Assembly (NCBI GenBank): GCA_964371145.1
Contig: CAYJKO010000001.1
Coordinates: forward strand, 124,001-188,000
DNA from: CAUTNA01 sp964371145
GTDB lineage: Bacteria > Pseudomonadota > Alphaproteobacteria > Rs-D84
Reading direction: 5' to 3'
DNA length: 64,000 bases
The translations under genes and the position numbers were made by a program. The notes under the pieces are model-generated. The model searched no databases, had not been told where the DNA came from, and worked only from the letters and a program-made list of their open reading frames with translations. Position 1 is the stretch's first letter. Each line of letters opens with the position of its first letter. This document shows positions 1 through 7,878 of this stretch, in pieces.

Positions 1-387
1 GGGTGTGCTGAATTAGATATAAAGCCCGATGGTTTAATCCCAATTATTGGTAATGGCGACATAAAAACAATGGCGGACGTTAAAAAGGTAATGGATTTAG
101 GATACCAAGGTGCAATGATAGGGCGGGGGTTATATGGTGCGCCCTGGTTGTTGGGAATATTGACAGGTGAAATTGAATCCGTACCGGATAATATATGTGA
201 TGTTATTTTAGAGCATTTGGATTTAAGTATAGAATATTATGGAACGCGTACGGCGGTACCGATGTTCCGTAAACATGCGGCTTGGTACAGCGCAGGTATG
301 AAAAACGCAAATGAATTCAGAACTCGTATAAATCAAATGTTGGATGTTAATGACATTAAAACGGCTATCAAAGAATTTTTCTGTTGA
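1..387 (+). CDS. dusB: tRNA-dihydrouridine synthase, C-terminal part (partial)
   Basis: This is the last 128 codons of a tRNA-dihydrouridine synthase; the start lies left of the window. The family reduces uridines in the tRNA D-loop with FMN and NADPH. Visible are the end of the TIM barrel, with the strand motif IIGNGDI near the left edge and the FMN phosphate-binding motif GAMIGRGLYGAPWLL about 38 codons in, followed by the usual short helical C-terminal domain. The DusB/NifR3 branch is the best guess because of the A-M-I-G-R-G motif and because alphaproteobacteria usually carry this paralogue, but the subfamily cannot be fixed from a fragment. A RodZ-like gene follows 67 bp downstream with its own ribosome-binding site. 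Confidence 0.85.
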   Translation, partial: GCAELDIKPDGLIPIIGNGDIKTMADVKKVMDLGYQGAMIGRGLYGAPWLLGILTGEIESVPDNICDVILEHLDLSIEYYGTRTAVPMFRKHAAWYSAGMKNANEFRTRINQMLDVNDIKTAIKEFFC

Positions 388-454
388 TTTATTCGGACGC
401 TGACTGCTATTATACGATTACAAATTTTTAATATGAATACCAAGGGTCGAGAAA

Positions 455-1318
455 ATGAGCGAAAAATTAAACAATATTAATAATACAGAATTAACCGCGG
501 GTCAAATGTTGCGCCAAACCAGAACAACTGGTCGTGGTAAACGCGAAATCGCAAGCATTTCAAAAGTTTTGCGTATCCGTGAAGAATATTTAGAAGCCTT
601 GGAAAATGATAATTATGATGCAATTCCAGAGGTTATTTATGTTTTGGGTTTTGCCCGTAATTACGCAATTGAATTGGGGTTAGATCCAACTGTAATCATT
701 GATAAAATCAAAGTTGCTATTAATTATTATCAAAATAATGAAGAAGCAGCATTGACCAAAGATGAAAATGTGAATGTGGCCGATGAAAAAAACGATGAAC
801 CCGCAATTGTAAAAGAATCTGCAAATTTAAAGAAAAATACAAAATTATTTATGGTTGGAGGTTTAACTGCGCTGGGTGTGGTATTAATTATTGGTTTGAT
901 TTTTGCTTTTATTGGGGCTGAATCTGCAACGACAAATGCAAATATTATAAAAGTAAATGAAACTGCCGAAGTTATGGCGGAGGCTCCGGTTGTTGACAAT
1001 AATGATATTTTCAATATTGCAATTAATAAAGAATATGGCACAGAAAACAAAGCTGATGCAAAAATTATATTGCAAGCATCAAGCGATTCTTGGGTTCAGG
1101 TAAAAAATAAAGCGGGCGACAATTTGTTCCGCCGTTCATTGGTTGCGGGTGACGTATATTATGTTCCAAACGGAAATAATATTTCTGCAACGATTGGTAA
1201 TGTTGGTGGTGTAGACATTTGGGTCGAAGGCAATTTAATCCCACCTTTGGGTCGTGAAAATGTCAGCAAATCAAATATTTTGATGACACCACAAAATTTG
1301 TACAATTTGACAAGATAA
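455..1318 (+). CDS. RodZ-like membrane protein (HTH_25 + TM + DUF4115)
   Basis: The 287-residue protein has the RodZ layout. There is a cytoplasmic helix-turn-helix region (about residues 12-90), an acidic linker, one transmembrane helix (about 131-155, with LTALGVVLIIGLIFAF), and a periplasmic DUF4115-type beta domain (about 200-270) containing SWVQVKNKAGDNLFRR. In characterised bacteria RodZ links MreB to the elongation machinery and helps set rod shape. The HTH core is divergent, so the MreB-binding role is inferred from architecture. The start is supported by AAGGG 8 nt before the ATG. A rho-independent terminator follows directly, so this is the last gene of the unit that begins with dus. 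Confidence 0.75.
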   Translation: MSEKLNNINNTELTAGQMLRQTRTTGRGKREIASISKVLRIREEYLEALENDNYDAIPEVIYVLGFARNYAIELGLDPTVIIDKIKVAINYYQNNEEAALTKDENVNVADEKNDEPAIVKESANLKKNTKLFMVGGLTALGVVLIIGLIFAFIGAESATTNANIIKVNETAEVMAEAPVVDNNDIFNIAINKEYGTENKADAKIILQASSDSWVQVKNKAGDNLFRRSLVAGDVYYVPNGNNISATIGNVGGVDIWVEGNLIPPLGRENVSKSNILMTPQNLYNLTR

Positions 1319-1327
1319 TTTAAAAAA

Positions 1328-1354
1328 GCTCTTTTAAAATAAAGAGCCTTTTTT
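1328..1354 (+). terminator. Rho-independent terminator after the RodZ-like gene
   Basis: A 7-bp stem (GCTCTTT/AAAGAGC) with an AT-rich loop is followed by CC and a T-run, 10 bp after the stop codon of the RodZ-like gene. Confidence 0.8.
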
Positions 1355-1357
1355 CTA

Positions 1358-1385
1358 TTGAATTTTCATTTTTTTGCACTATCTT
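1358..1385 (+). promoter_or_regulatory. Putative uvrA promoter (leaderless)
   Basis: TTGAAT (1358-1363) and TATCTT (1380-1385) are separated by 16 bp. The -10 box ends 7 nt before the ATG at 1393, so transcription would start at or next to the start codon. There is no Shine-Dalgarno sequence. Confidence 0.45.
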
Positions 1386-1392
1386 GTTTTAT

Positions 1393-4239
1393 ATGAATAC
1401 AATTAAAATACGCGGTGCACGCGAAAACAATCTTAAAAATATCGATCTGGACATACCAAAAAATAAATTGGTGGTCTTCACGGGCGTATCTGGATCTGGA
1501 AAATCTTCTTTGGCGTTTAATACAATATATGCCGAAGGTCAACGCAGATATGTTGAATCTTTGTCCGCATACGCGCGTCAATTTTTAAATATGCAAAAAA
1601 AACCGGATGTGGATACTATCGAAGGTTTGTCGCCTGCAATTTCAATTGAACAAAAAACAACTTCTAAAAATCCGCGTTCAACCGTTGGTACGGTGACGGA
1701 AATTTATGATTATTTCAGATTGTTATGGGCACGTGTCGGTGTTCCGCATTCCCCGATTACGGGTTTGCCTATTAAATCGCAGACTATCCAAGAAATGGTT
1801 GATTGGACTTTGAAAATGCCGGCGGGTTTAAAAATTTATGTTATGGCGCCATTGGTCCGTATGAGAAAAGGTGAATATAAAAAAGAAATTGCTTTTCTGG
1901 TAAAACAAGGCTATCAACGGGCGATTATAGACGGTGAAATTTATGATTTGGGCTCTGTCCCTGCATTGGATAAAAATAAAAAGCACGATATTTTCGTTAT
2001 TATCGACCGATTGGTTTTACCCGAAGAATCCGAGGGGGATGAAAAAAAACAAGATTTTAATACCAGATTATATTCTGCGTTCGAAGGTTCATTGCGATTG
2101 GTTCCGGGATCCGTTTTGGTGCGCAGATTGGACACAAACGAAGATATTTTATATTCACAAGATTACGCATGCCCCGTCAGCGGGTTTACAGTCCCAAAAA
2201 TAGAGCCTCGTTTGTTTTCGTTTAATGCGCCGGTTGGTGCGTGCAGCGCGTGTGACGGTTTGGGAATGCAATTAAATATATCGCCTGAATTGGTTATACC
2301 GGACGGTTCTAAATCTATTTTGGATGGTGCAATTGCGCCTTGGTCTCGTGGTGGGATGTTGACTCAATTCGATCATTTGTTAACGGCGATAAATAAAAAA
2401 TATAAATTACCATTATCTAAACCTTGGAATTCTTTAACGGCAGAACAAAAAGATTTGGTGTTATATGGGTCAGGGGACGAGGCGGTTAAAATTAATTGGA
2501 ATGGATTTATTTATGAAAAGCCATTCGAGGGCGTTATTCCAAATATTGAACGCAGATTACGCGAAACGGAATCAGAATCCGCCCGTAATGAATATTCTAA
2601 ATACCAGGTGCAAAAACCATGTTTGATATGCCATGGAAAAAGATTAAATGTCCAAGCTTTGTGTATCAAGGTTAATTCAAAAGATATTATGGATATATCT
2701 GATTTGTCTGTGAACGATTCGTTGGAATGGTTTAAAAAATTGCCGACCGTTTTATCCGACAAAGAAAATGATATTGCGCGTATTATTTTGCGAGAAATTA
2801 CAGAAAGATTATCTTTTTTACAAAATGTAGGTTTGGGTTATTTGACTTTGTCTCGTATGGCGGGAACTCTGTCCGGGGGCGAGGCGCAACGAATCAGATT
2901 GGCGTCTCAAATCGGCAGCGGTCTGTCGGGTGTTTTGTATGTGTTGGACGAACCGTCAATTGGATTACATCAAAGCGATAATGATAAATTATTAGAAACA
3001 TTGAAAACTTTACGCGATAAAGATAATACCGTTATCGTGGTAGAACACGACGAAGACGCAATGTTGATGGCAGATTATCTGGTTGATATTGGTAAAAATG
3101 CGGGGATTCACGGCGGAAATATTGTGGCGGCTGGAACGCCGGCTCAGGTGATAAAAAACAAAGATTCTTTAACCGGACAATATTTATCGGGCAAGAAAAA
3201 AATAGAATTGCCAAAAAAACGTCGTACGGGTTCGGGCGAAAAAATTGTTGTAACTGGCGCACGCGAAAATAATTTAAAAAACATAGACGCAGAATTTCCA
3301 TTGGGTAAATTTATCGCATTGACGGGCGTATCGGGGTCTGGAAAATCTACGTTATTGTTGGATACTTTGTATCCGTCATTAATGCGTGGATTGCATGGTT
3401 CAAAAATAGAGGCTGGCGAACATGATACTATTTCTGGATTGGAATTTATTGATAAAGTAATCGATATTGACCAATCGCCAATTGGGCGTACTCCACGCAG
3501 TAATCCTGCGACTTATACGGGTGTATTTACCAATATTCGTGATTTTTTTGCGGAATTGCCCGAAGCCAAAACACGTGGATACGCACCGGGACGTTTTTCT
3601 TTCAATGTAAAGGGCGGCAGATGTGAAGCGTGCCAAGGGGATGGTCAAATAAAAATCGAAATGAATTTCTTGGCCGACGTTTATGTCGAATGTGATAAAT
3701 GTCGCGGAAAAAGATATAATGAAGAAACTTTGGCGGTAAAATACAAAGGAAAATCTATTGCTGACGTTTTGGATATGACGGTCGAAGAAGCATACAGATA
3801 TTTTGTGAATGTTCCATCCATTGCTAAAAAATTAGAATTATTAAAACGCGTTGGTTTGGAATATATTAAATTAGGACAAAGTTCTTTGGTGTTATCCGGG
3901 GGCGAGGCGCAACGTATAAAATTATCAAAAGAATTGGCGGCGCGCAGCACGGGAAAAACTTTGTATATTCTGGACGAGCCGACAACAGGCTTGCATTTCG
4001 AAGATATCAAAATGTTATTGTCCGTATTGCAAGAATTGGTAGACCAGGGCAATACCGTTATCGTAATTGAACATAATCTGGAAGTTATAAAAACGGCCGA
4101 TTGGATTATAGATTTGGGTCCTGCGGGCGGCGTTGGTGGCGGTCAATTAATTGCATATGGTACACCAGAAGATGTGGCAGATAATGAAAATTCTTTGACC
4201 GGTAAATATTTAAAAAGATATTTGAAACCAAAAAAATAG
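1393..4239 (+). CDS. uvrA: Excinuclease ABC subunit A
   Basis: UvrA is the damage-sensing ATPase of nucleotide excision repair; it works with UvrB and UvrC. The product is about 948 residues, the usual length, and carries both ABC modules. The first has a P-loop GVSGSGKSSLAF near the N-terminus, signature LSGGEAQRIRLAS and Walker B VLDEPSIGLH. The second has GVSGSGKSTLL, LSGGEAQRIKLSKEL and ILDEPTTGLHFEDI. Zinc-binding Cys pairs are present (CSACDGLG, CLICHGKR, CEACQGDG, CDKCRGKR). I chose the ATG at 1393 over a TTG at 1384 because the protein then begins MNTIKIRGARENNLKNI, as in the family. No SOS box was identified by eye. The gene looks intact. Confidence 0.97.
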   Translation: MNTIKIRGARENNLKNIDLDIPKNKLVVFTGVSGSGKSSLAFNTIYAEGQRRYVESLSAYARQFLNMQKKPDVDTIEGLSPAISIEQKTTSKNPRSTVGTVTEIYDYFRLLWARVGVPHSPITGLPIKSQTIQEMVDWTLKMPAGLKIYVMAPLVRMRKGEYKKEIAFLVKQGYQRAIIDGEIYDLGSVPALDKNKKHDIFVIIDRLVLPEESEGDEKKQDFNTRLYSAFEGSLRLVPGSVLVRRLDTNEDILYSQDYACPVSGFTVPKIEPRLFSFNAPVGACSACDGLGMQLNISPELVIPDGSKSILDGAIAPWSRGGMLTQFDHLLTAINKKYKLPLSKPWNSLTAEQKDLVLYGSGDEAVKINWNGFIYEKPFEGVIPNIERRLRETESESARNEYSKYQVQKPCLICHGKRLNVQALCIKVNSKDIMDISDLSVNDSLEWFKKLPTVLSDKENDIARIILREITERLSFLQNVGLGYLTLSRMAGTLSGGEAQRIRLASQIGSGLSGVLYVLDEPSIGLHQSDNDKLLETLKTLRDKDNTVIVVEHDEDAMLMADYLVDIGKNAGIHGGNIVAAGTPAQVIKNKDSLTGQYLSGKKKIELPKKRRTGSGEKIVVTGARENNLKNIDAEFPLGKFIALTGVSGSGKSTLLLDTLYPSLMRGLHGSKIEAGEHDTISGLEFIDKVIDIDQSPIGRTPRSNPATYTGVFTNIRDFFAELPEAKTRGYAPGRFSFNVKGGRCEACQGDGQIKIEMNFLADVYVECDKCRGKRYNEETLAVKYKGKSIADVLDMTVEEAYRYFVNVPSIAKKLELLKRVGLEYIKLGQSSLVLSGGEAQRIKLSKELAARSTGKTLYILDEPTTGLHFEDIKMLLSVLQELVDQGNTVIVIEHNLEVIKTADWIIDLGPAGGVGGGQLIAYGTPEDVADNENSLTGKYLKRYLKPKK

Positions 4240-4304
4240 TATGGCGGTTGAATTTGATTAAAATATATAGTAAAATACATTACATAATTAACAAGGAGTA
4301 AAAA

Positions 4305-4799
4305 ATGTTTGGATTTGGAAAAAAGAAAGAAGTTGCAACAGATAACGTAAAACCAGAAAAAGTTGATACGGGTATGAAGGCAACGGCCGCTCGTATGATG
4401 TCTGGTCAATTTGATATGAATGATATGTTGACTCAATTAAAACAAATTAAAAAAATGAGCAACTTTGGCGGTATTTTAAAAATGGTTCCTGGTATGGCGG
4501 GCGCGGTTGGTGCTATGAAAGAAAAAATCAAAGACGGCAGCGTAGACAAACAAATCAAAATTTTAGAAGCTATGACAGCGGACGAAAGAAATGACCCTGA
4601 AAAAATATTTGCAAATGCAAAAATCAGAATTGCAGAAGCATCCGATTCAACAGTTCGTGAAGTTGAACATTTAATCAAACAATATTCAAAAATGAAAAGT
4701 CAAATGGCTATGGTTCAACGTATGGGCGGTATGGAAAATTTGATGGAAAAATTGAAAAAAGGCGCACCCGGTGGTGGCAGCGCGCCAGTTGGAATGTAA
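4305..4799 (+). CDS. Stand-alone SRP54/Ffh M-domain protein
   Basis: The 164-residue product resembles only the C-terminal methionine-rich M domain of Ffh (SRP54), which binds 4.5S RNA and signal peptides. GQFDMNDMLTQLKQIKKM matches the first M-domain helix, KMVPGM the finger-loop start, and ILEAMTADERNDPEKI plus REVEHLIKQYSKMKSQM the RNA-binding helices. The N and GTPase domains (about 300 residues) are absent, and nothing upstream encodes them: uvrA ends 65 bp before. The RNA-contact segment, normally RRxRIAxGSG-like, reads AKIRIAEASD here, so two basic positions and the Gly-Ser-Gly turn are lost. A strong AAGGAG lies 6 nt before the ATG, and the stop overlaps the rlmE start (TAATG), implying translational coupling. 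It may be half of a split Ffh or an extra paralogue of unknown role. Confidence 0.8.
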   Translation: MFGFGKKKEVATDNVKPEKVDTGMKATAARMMSGQFDMNDMLTQLKQIKKMSNFGGILKMVPGMAGAVGAMKEKIKDGSVDKQIKILEAMTADERNDPEKIFANAKIRIAEASDSTVREVEHLIKQYSKMKSQMAMVQRMGGMENLMEKLKKGAPGGGSAPVGM

Positions 4800-5464
4800 T
4801 GAGAATTTTAAATAAAAAAATTGCACAAAAAAAATCTTCGGTCGCTTGGCTTCAACGCCAGGCGTCTGATCCGTATGTTGCGCGCGCTCAAAAAGACGGA
4901 TATCGTTCACGTGCAGTATATAAAATTTTGGAAATGAATGAAAAATACAGATTTTTCCGTAATAACCAAACCGTTGTTGATTTGGGGGCCGCTCCCGGCA
5001 GCTGGACTGAATATGTTGCACGTGAATATCCAAAATCTAAAATTTTTGCAATGGATTTATTGGAAATCAAACCTATTGTCGGCGTTGAATTTTATCAGGG
5101 CGATTTTACAACGGATGACGCTTTGGATTGGTTAAATGAAAAATTAAATTTACCGGCGGCCGATTCGGACGCGAATGGATGCGTTGATGTTATTATGTCG
5201 GATATGGCGCCAAATACCGTTGGTCATAAAAGAACCGATCATATCCGTCAAATGGTGTTATTGGAATACGCGTATGATTTCGCGAAATCTGCGTTAAAAG
5301 TTGGTGGTACGTTTATTGCTAAATCTTTTACAGGTGGTACGACGACCGATTTATTAAAAGAAATTCGTCAAAAATTTGACGTCGTTCATCATATGAAACC
5401 GCCATCTTCTCGTAAAGATTCAGTTGAAATGTTTATCGTTGCAATTGGTTATCGTGGTAAGTAG
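4799..5464 (+). CDS. rlmE: 23S rRNA 2'-O-methyltransferase RlmE (FtsJ/RrmJ)
   Basis: RlmE methylates the 2'-OH of a conserved uridine in the 23S A-loop (U2552 in E. coli) using SAM. The 221-residue protein has the FtsJ fold: SAM-binding VVDLGAAPGSWTEYV, the acidic motif MSDMAPNTVGHKRTDH, IAKSF with the catalytic lysine, and the ending SRKDSVEMFIVAIGY with the catalytic glutamate. With the lysine near the RAVYK motif this completes the K-D-K-E tetrad. It has no independent ribosome-binding site; its ATG overlaps the stop of the SRP M-domain gene by one base. Its 3' end overlaps the convergent HExxH gene by about 30 bp. Confidence 0.95.
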   Translation: MRILNKKIAQKKSSVAWLQRQASDPYVARAQKDGYRSRAVYKILEMNEKYRFFRNNQTVVDLGAAPGSWTEYVAREYPKSKIFAMDLLEIKPIVGVEFYQGDFTTDDALDWLNEKLNLPAADSDANGCVDVIMSDMAPNTVGHKRTDHIRQMVLLEYAYDFAKSALKVGGTFIAKSFTGGTTTDLLKEIRQKFDVVHHMKPPSSRKDSVEMFIVAIGYRGK

Positions 5465-6104
5465 TAAAAATCGGTTTCAAAACACATTTTTCTTTGAAGA
5501 CTAAATTTGAAATTATTTTATTTGTTTTGTTTTCTATAACTTTTGCCTCGACTTCATTTATTCTTTTATTGTACGGAACGTATCGATAAAACATTTTCAA
5601 ATTTTTTGAAATTATTTGATTAATGTCGTTTTGATATGTTGCCTGATTATGGTCTTGTAAAACGTGCATTATTTCATGTGCGATATATGAAAATGCAACT
5701 TCGATATGAAATTTGTATTTATAAAAAGACGGATAAAATAATATTTTTTTTAAAGATGAACAATATGAAGCTATGGTTGATTTTTCTTCTGCGTCATATT
5801 GAATGTTTTCTAATAAAATATTTGATTTTGGCAATGTTTTTTTTAATGTGTAATTGGTTAAATACAATATGTCGGACGGGGAATACGAATCGTATAAATT
5901 GTGTTTTTGGATGTATTCCCAGCCAAATGATGCAATTTTGTCTGCGCGTTCGTTTAATTTATCTTTATCTAAAATTGCCGAATCGTTCACCAGATTGAAA
6001 AAATTTTTTTCGAATATTTCGGTCTTTGTGTCCATTGAATTCTTCGATTTTTTGTATGTTTTATACATTTGTTTTATTTCGAATTTGTTTTTATAGTCTG
6101 GCAT
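5433..6104 (-). CDS. HExxH metalloprotease-like protein, paralogue 3
   Basis: A 223-residue protein of unknown function and the last gene of a three-gene operon of paralogues. It has a zincin signature, AHEIMHVLQDH (HEIMH at residues 143-147), preceded by an aliphatic helix, with a possible third zinc ligand about 40 residues later in NEVEAKVIE (E184/E186). Spacing and the E-x-E-A pattern recall gluzincin-like minimal proteases. All three paralogues share an N-terminal helical region of about 100 residues, a FxIYP/FYP strand before the HExxH helix and the E-x-E-A helix after it. There is no signal peptide or membrane segment, so it is probably cytoplasmic or exported by a non-Sec route. Catalysis is inferred from the motif; the substrate is unknown. 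Confidence 0.6.
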   Translation of the reverse strand: MPDYKNKFEIKQMYKTYKKSKNSMDTKTEIFEKNFFNLVNDSAILDKDKLNERADKIASFGWEYIQKHNLYDSYSPSDILYLTNYTLKKTLPKSNILLENIQYDAEEKSTIASYCSSLKKILFYPSFYKYKFHIEVAFSYIAHEIMHVLQDHNQATYQNDINQIISKNLKMFYRYVPYNKRINEVEAKVIENKTNKIISNLVFKEKCVLKPIFTTYHDNQLQR

Positions 6105-6107
6105 TTT

Positions 6108-6773
6108 TTATCTCTTTTTTAAAAATTGTTTTTTTAAAAACATCTGTGCCAATTTATCATAACAAGCGCGCGCAACCGTGTCTGCCTCTCTTTCTGTGAT
6201 GTCTTTGATGTATGGAATTATGTTTTTATAATCAATTTCTTTTGAATTTAAAATATGTTTTGTTATGGGATCGTCATTTGAAATTAATCCATTACGTTCG
6301 TTTTGTAATGAATGCGTAACTTCATGAGAAACAATATAAATTATATGGTATAAATTTGGTTGTTCTTTAAAAAATGGTTTGTAATAATGAATTTCATTTA
6401 TATCAAAATAATTTGTTGCAATAGCATCTTTTTTTTCGGGTTGGTAAGAATTGGGTAGAGTTAATACTTTTGTATCATTGTGCGCAAAAAATCCATTTAA
6501 CATATTGTGTGTCATGGTTTTTGTAATGTGTTCTTGTTCGTTTAATAATGAAGATTCGTTGTTAAATTTATTTGTTTCAATAGTATTCCATGCGATATTT
6601 GCCATTTTATTTGCAACATATTCTACTGTGTCAAAATCGAATATTTTTGAATTATGCATATAACCAATAACATGATATCTTAATATAAAATGTTTAATAA
6701 ATTTGGGTGTGTTTTCAGGTAAAGATTCGTATCTTTCCAGGCGCCGTTTCAAGATGTTTTCAGCATTTTGCAT
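6108..6773 (-). CDS. HExxH metalloprotease-like protein, paralogue 2
   Basis: A 221-residue paralogue of its two neighbours, in the middle of the operon; the gap to the next gene is 3 bp and it overlaps the previous gene by one base. The zinc-binding helix is VSHEVTHSLQNER (HEVTH at 150-154). The proposed third ligand lies in ITEREADTVARACYDK (E194-D198), the closest of the three to the classic E-x-E-A-D helix of HExxH peptidases. The N-terminal half is helical and charged, without a signal peptide. The C-terminus is very basic (KKQFLKKR). Function is not recognised beyond a likely metallopeptidase fold. Confidence 0.62.
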   Translation of the reverse strand: MQNAENILKRRLERYESLPENTPKFIKHFILRYHVIGYMHNSKIFDFDTVEYVANKMANIAWNTIETNKFNNESSLLNEQEHITKTMTHNMLNGFFAHNDTKVLTLPNSYQPEKKDAIATNYFDINEIHYYKPFFKEQPNLYHIIYIVSHEVTHSLQNERNGLISNDDPITKHILNSKEIDYKNIIPYIKDITEREADTVARACYDKLAQMFLKKQFLKKR

Positions 6774-7321
6774 TATTTTGATTTTCCAAATTTTCTATAC
6801 ATGCTATTTAAAACAATTTCTTCGATTTTGTTTGCTTCGGTTTCCAAAATTGATTTGTCGTACGGTACGACCGCATCGAATTCTGGCAGATATTCTTGGA
6901 TTGTGCTGCATACGTCGGCTGGTATTGCGCTTTTACAAGCGTGCTGTAAAGCGTGTGTGATTTCGTGTGAAATTACAGAATATGCCTGGGGCAGAGAATA
7001 TTCTTGTTCAAAGAATTTTGGATAAATTAAAAATTTTCTTCTGAATCCTATATATTCTGCAATGGTCAGGTCATCGTCTTTACATGGGGATTTTTCCAAT
7101 CGAATTTGTATAAAATTGTTTGGCATCATTTGTGCGGTTGTTTTTTGAAATAATGTTTTAATACAGTCTTGCGGGTTTATACAATATTCTTCGTTTAAAT
7201 TGTATTCTTCAATTGTGTTAATCCCGCAATCAATAAATTTGTTTGCAATCGCATCCAATTTTTGTTGATTGATTTTGGTGTTGTTATTAATTCTTAATAA
7301 TTCTTTTTCTAAATTTTTCAT
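6773..7321 (-). CDS. HExxH metalloprotease-like protein, paralogue 1
   Basis: A 182-residue protein and the promoter-proximal member of the trio. The motif ISHEITHALQHACKS places HEITH at 119-123, followed by ILETEANKIEEIV (E160/E162) as possible third ligand. It is about 40 residues shorter than its paralogues, mostly at the N-terminus. Four cysteines (C32, C47, C53, C80) lie in the N-terminal half, plus C129 and C138 after the HExxH helix; the other two copies lack most of these. The three genes are nearly contiguous, so they are probably co-expressed and arose by tandem duplication. No secretion signal is seen. Confidence 0.62.
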   Translation of the reverse strand: MKNLEKELLRINNNTKINQQKLDAIANKFIDCGINTIEEYNLNEEYCINPQDCIKTLFQKTTAQMMPNNFIQIRLEKSPCKDDDLTIAEYIGFRRKFLIYPKFFEQEYSLPQAYSVISHEITHALQHACKSAIPADVCSTIQEYLPEFDAVVPYDKSILETEANKIEEIVLNSMYRKFGKSK

Positions 7322-7360
7322 GCTCTAATTATATTACATAAATTTATTTTGTCAACAAAA

Positions 7361-7393
7361 AACAGTAAAAAGTATGCCCGTTTTTTTCGGGCT
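7361..7393 (-). terminator. Terminator downstream of rnhA
   Basis: Read on the minus strand, GCCCG, a 7-nt A loop and CGGGC are followed by a T-rich tract. It separates rnhA from the HExxH operon. Confidence 0.6.
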
Positions 7394-7404
7394 ATATGTT
7401 TTGT

Positions 7405-7842
7405 TTAAGAATCGCGTAATTCTTCTGCCGCTGTGCGTGCCAGAACGTCGACCATTTCATTTAATTCGTCGCCATTGTGGCCGCGAACCCAATGCCAATG
7501 GATTTTTATTTCAGATGCGGCGATGTCTAATTGTTGCCACAGGTCTTGGTTTTTCACAGGTTTTTTATCTGCGGTTTTCCAATTGTTTTTTTTCCAATTT
7601 TTTATCCATGATTGCATGCCGTTTTTTACATATTGGCTGTCTGTATATAATTCCAATTCATTGTGATTTTTTTTAGCGGCATTTAATGCGGATATAACAG
7701 CCAACAATTCCATGCGATTGTTGGTTGTGTCTGGGGCGGCACCACTGCGTTTTGCGATGTTTGTTCCGTCTGTTGCGACAAATCCCCAACCGCCAAATCC
7801 TGGGTTTCCTAAACAGCTGCCGTCTGTATAAATTTTTAACAT
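7405..7842 (-). CDS. rnhA: Ribonuclease HI
   Basis: RNase HI cuts the RNA strand of RNA-DNA hybrids, removing primers and R-loops. The 145-residue length is typical. All four catalytic acids can be seen: D in IYTDGSCLGNPG, E in NRMELLAVI, D in LYTDSQYVKNGM and D near the end in MVDVLARTAAEE. The conserved WHWVRGHNGD substrate-handle region is intact. The gene is divergent from transketolase with only 36 bp between start codons, so the two promoters must overlap. Confidence 0.96.
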   Translation of the reverse strand: MLKIYTDGSCLGNPGFGGWGFVATDGTNIAKRSGAAPDTTNNRMELLAVISALNAAKKNHNELELYTDSQYVKNGMQSWIKNWKKNNWKTADKKPVKNQDLWQQLDIAASEIKIHWHWVRGHNGDELNEMVDVLARTAAEELRDS

Positions 7843-7864
7843 TTTATTCTCTTTGTTTTTATGT

Positions 7865-7870
7865 TATAAT
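7865..7870 (+). promoter_or_regulatory. -10 box of tkt (leaderless candidate)
   Basis: A perfect TATAAT ends 8 nt before the tkt ATG at 7879. There is no Shine-Dalgarno sequence and only a weak -35 match, which would fall inside the divergent rnhA start region. Confidence 0.45.
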
Positions 7871-7878
7871 ACCATAAA

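Noticed and set aside
3681..4052. 123-codon frame antisense to uvrA
   Set aside because: Lies entirely inside conserved uvrA motifs on the other strand.
5433..5464. Frameshift or fusion at the rlmE / HExxH convergent overlap
   Set aside because: Both proteins have complete, family-consistent or paralogue-consistent C-termini; short convergent overlaps are normal in compact genomes.
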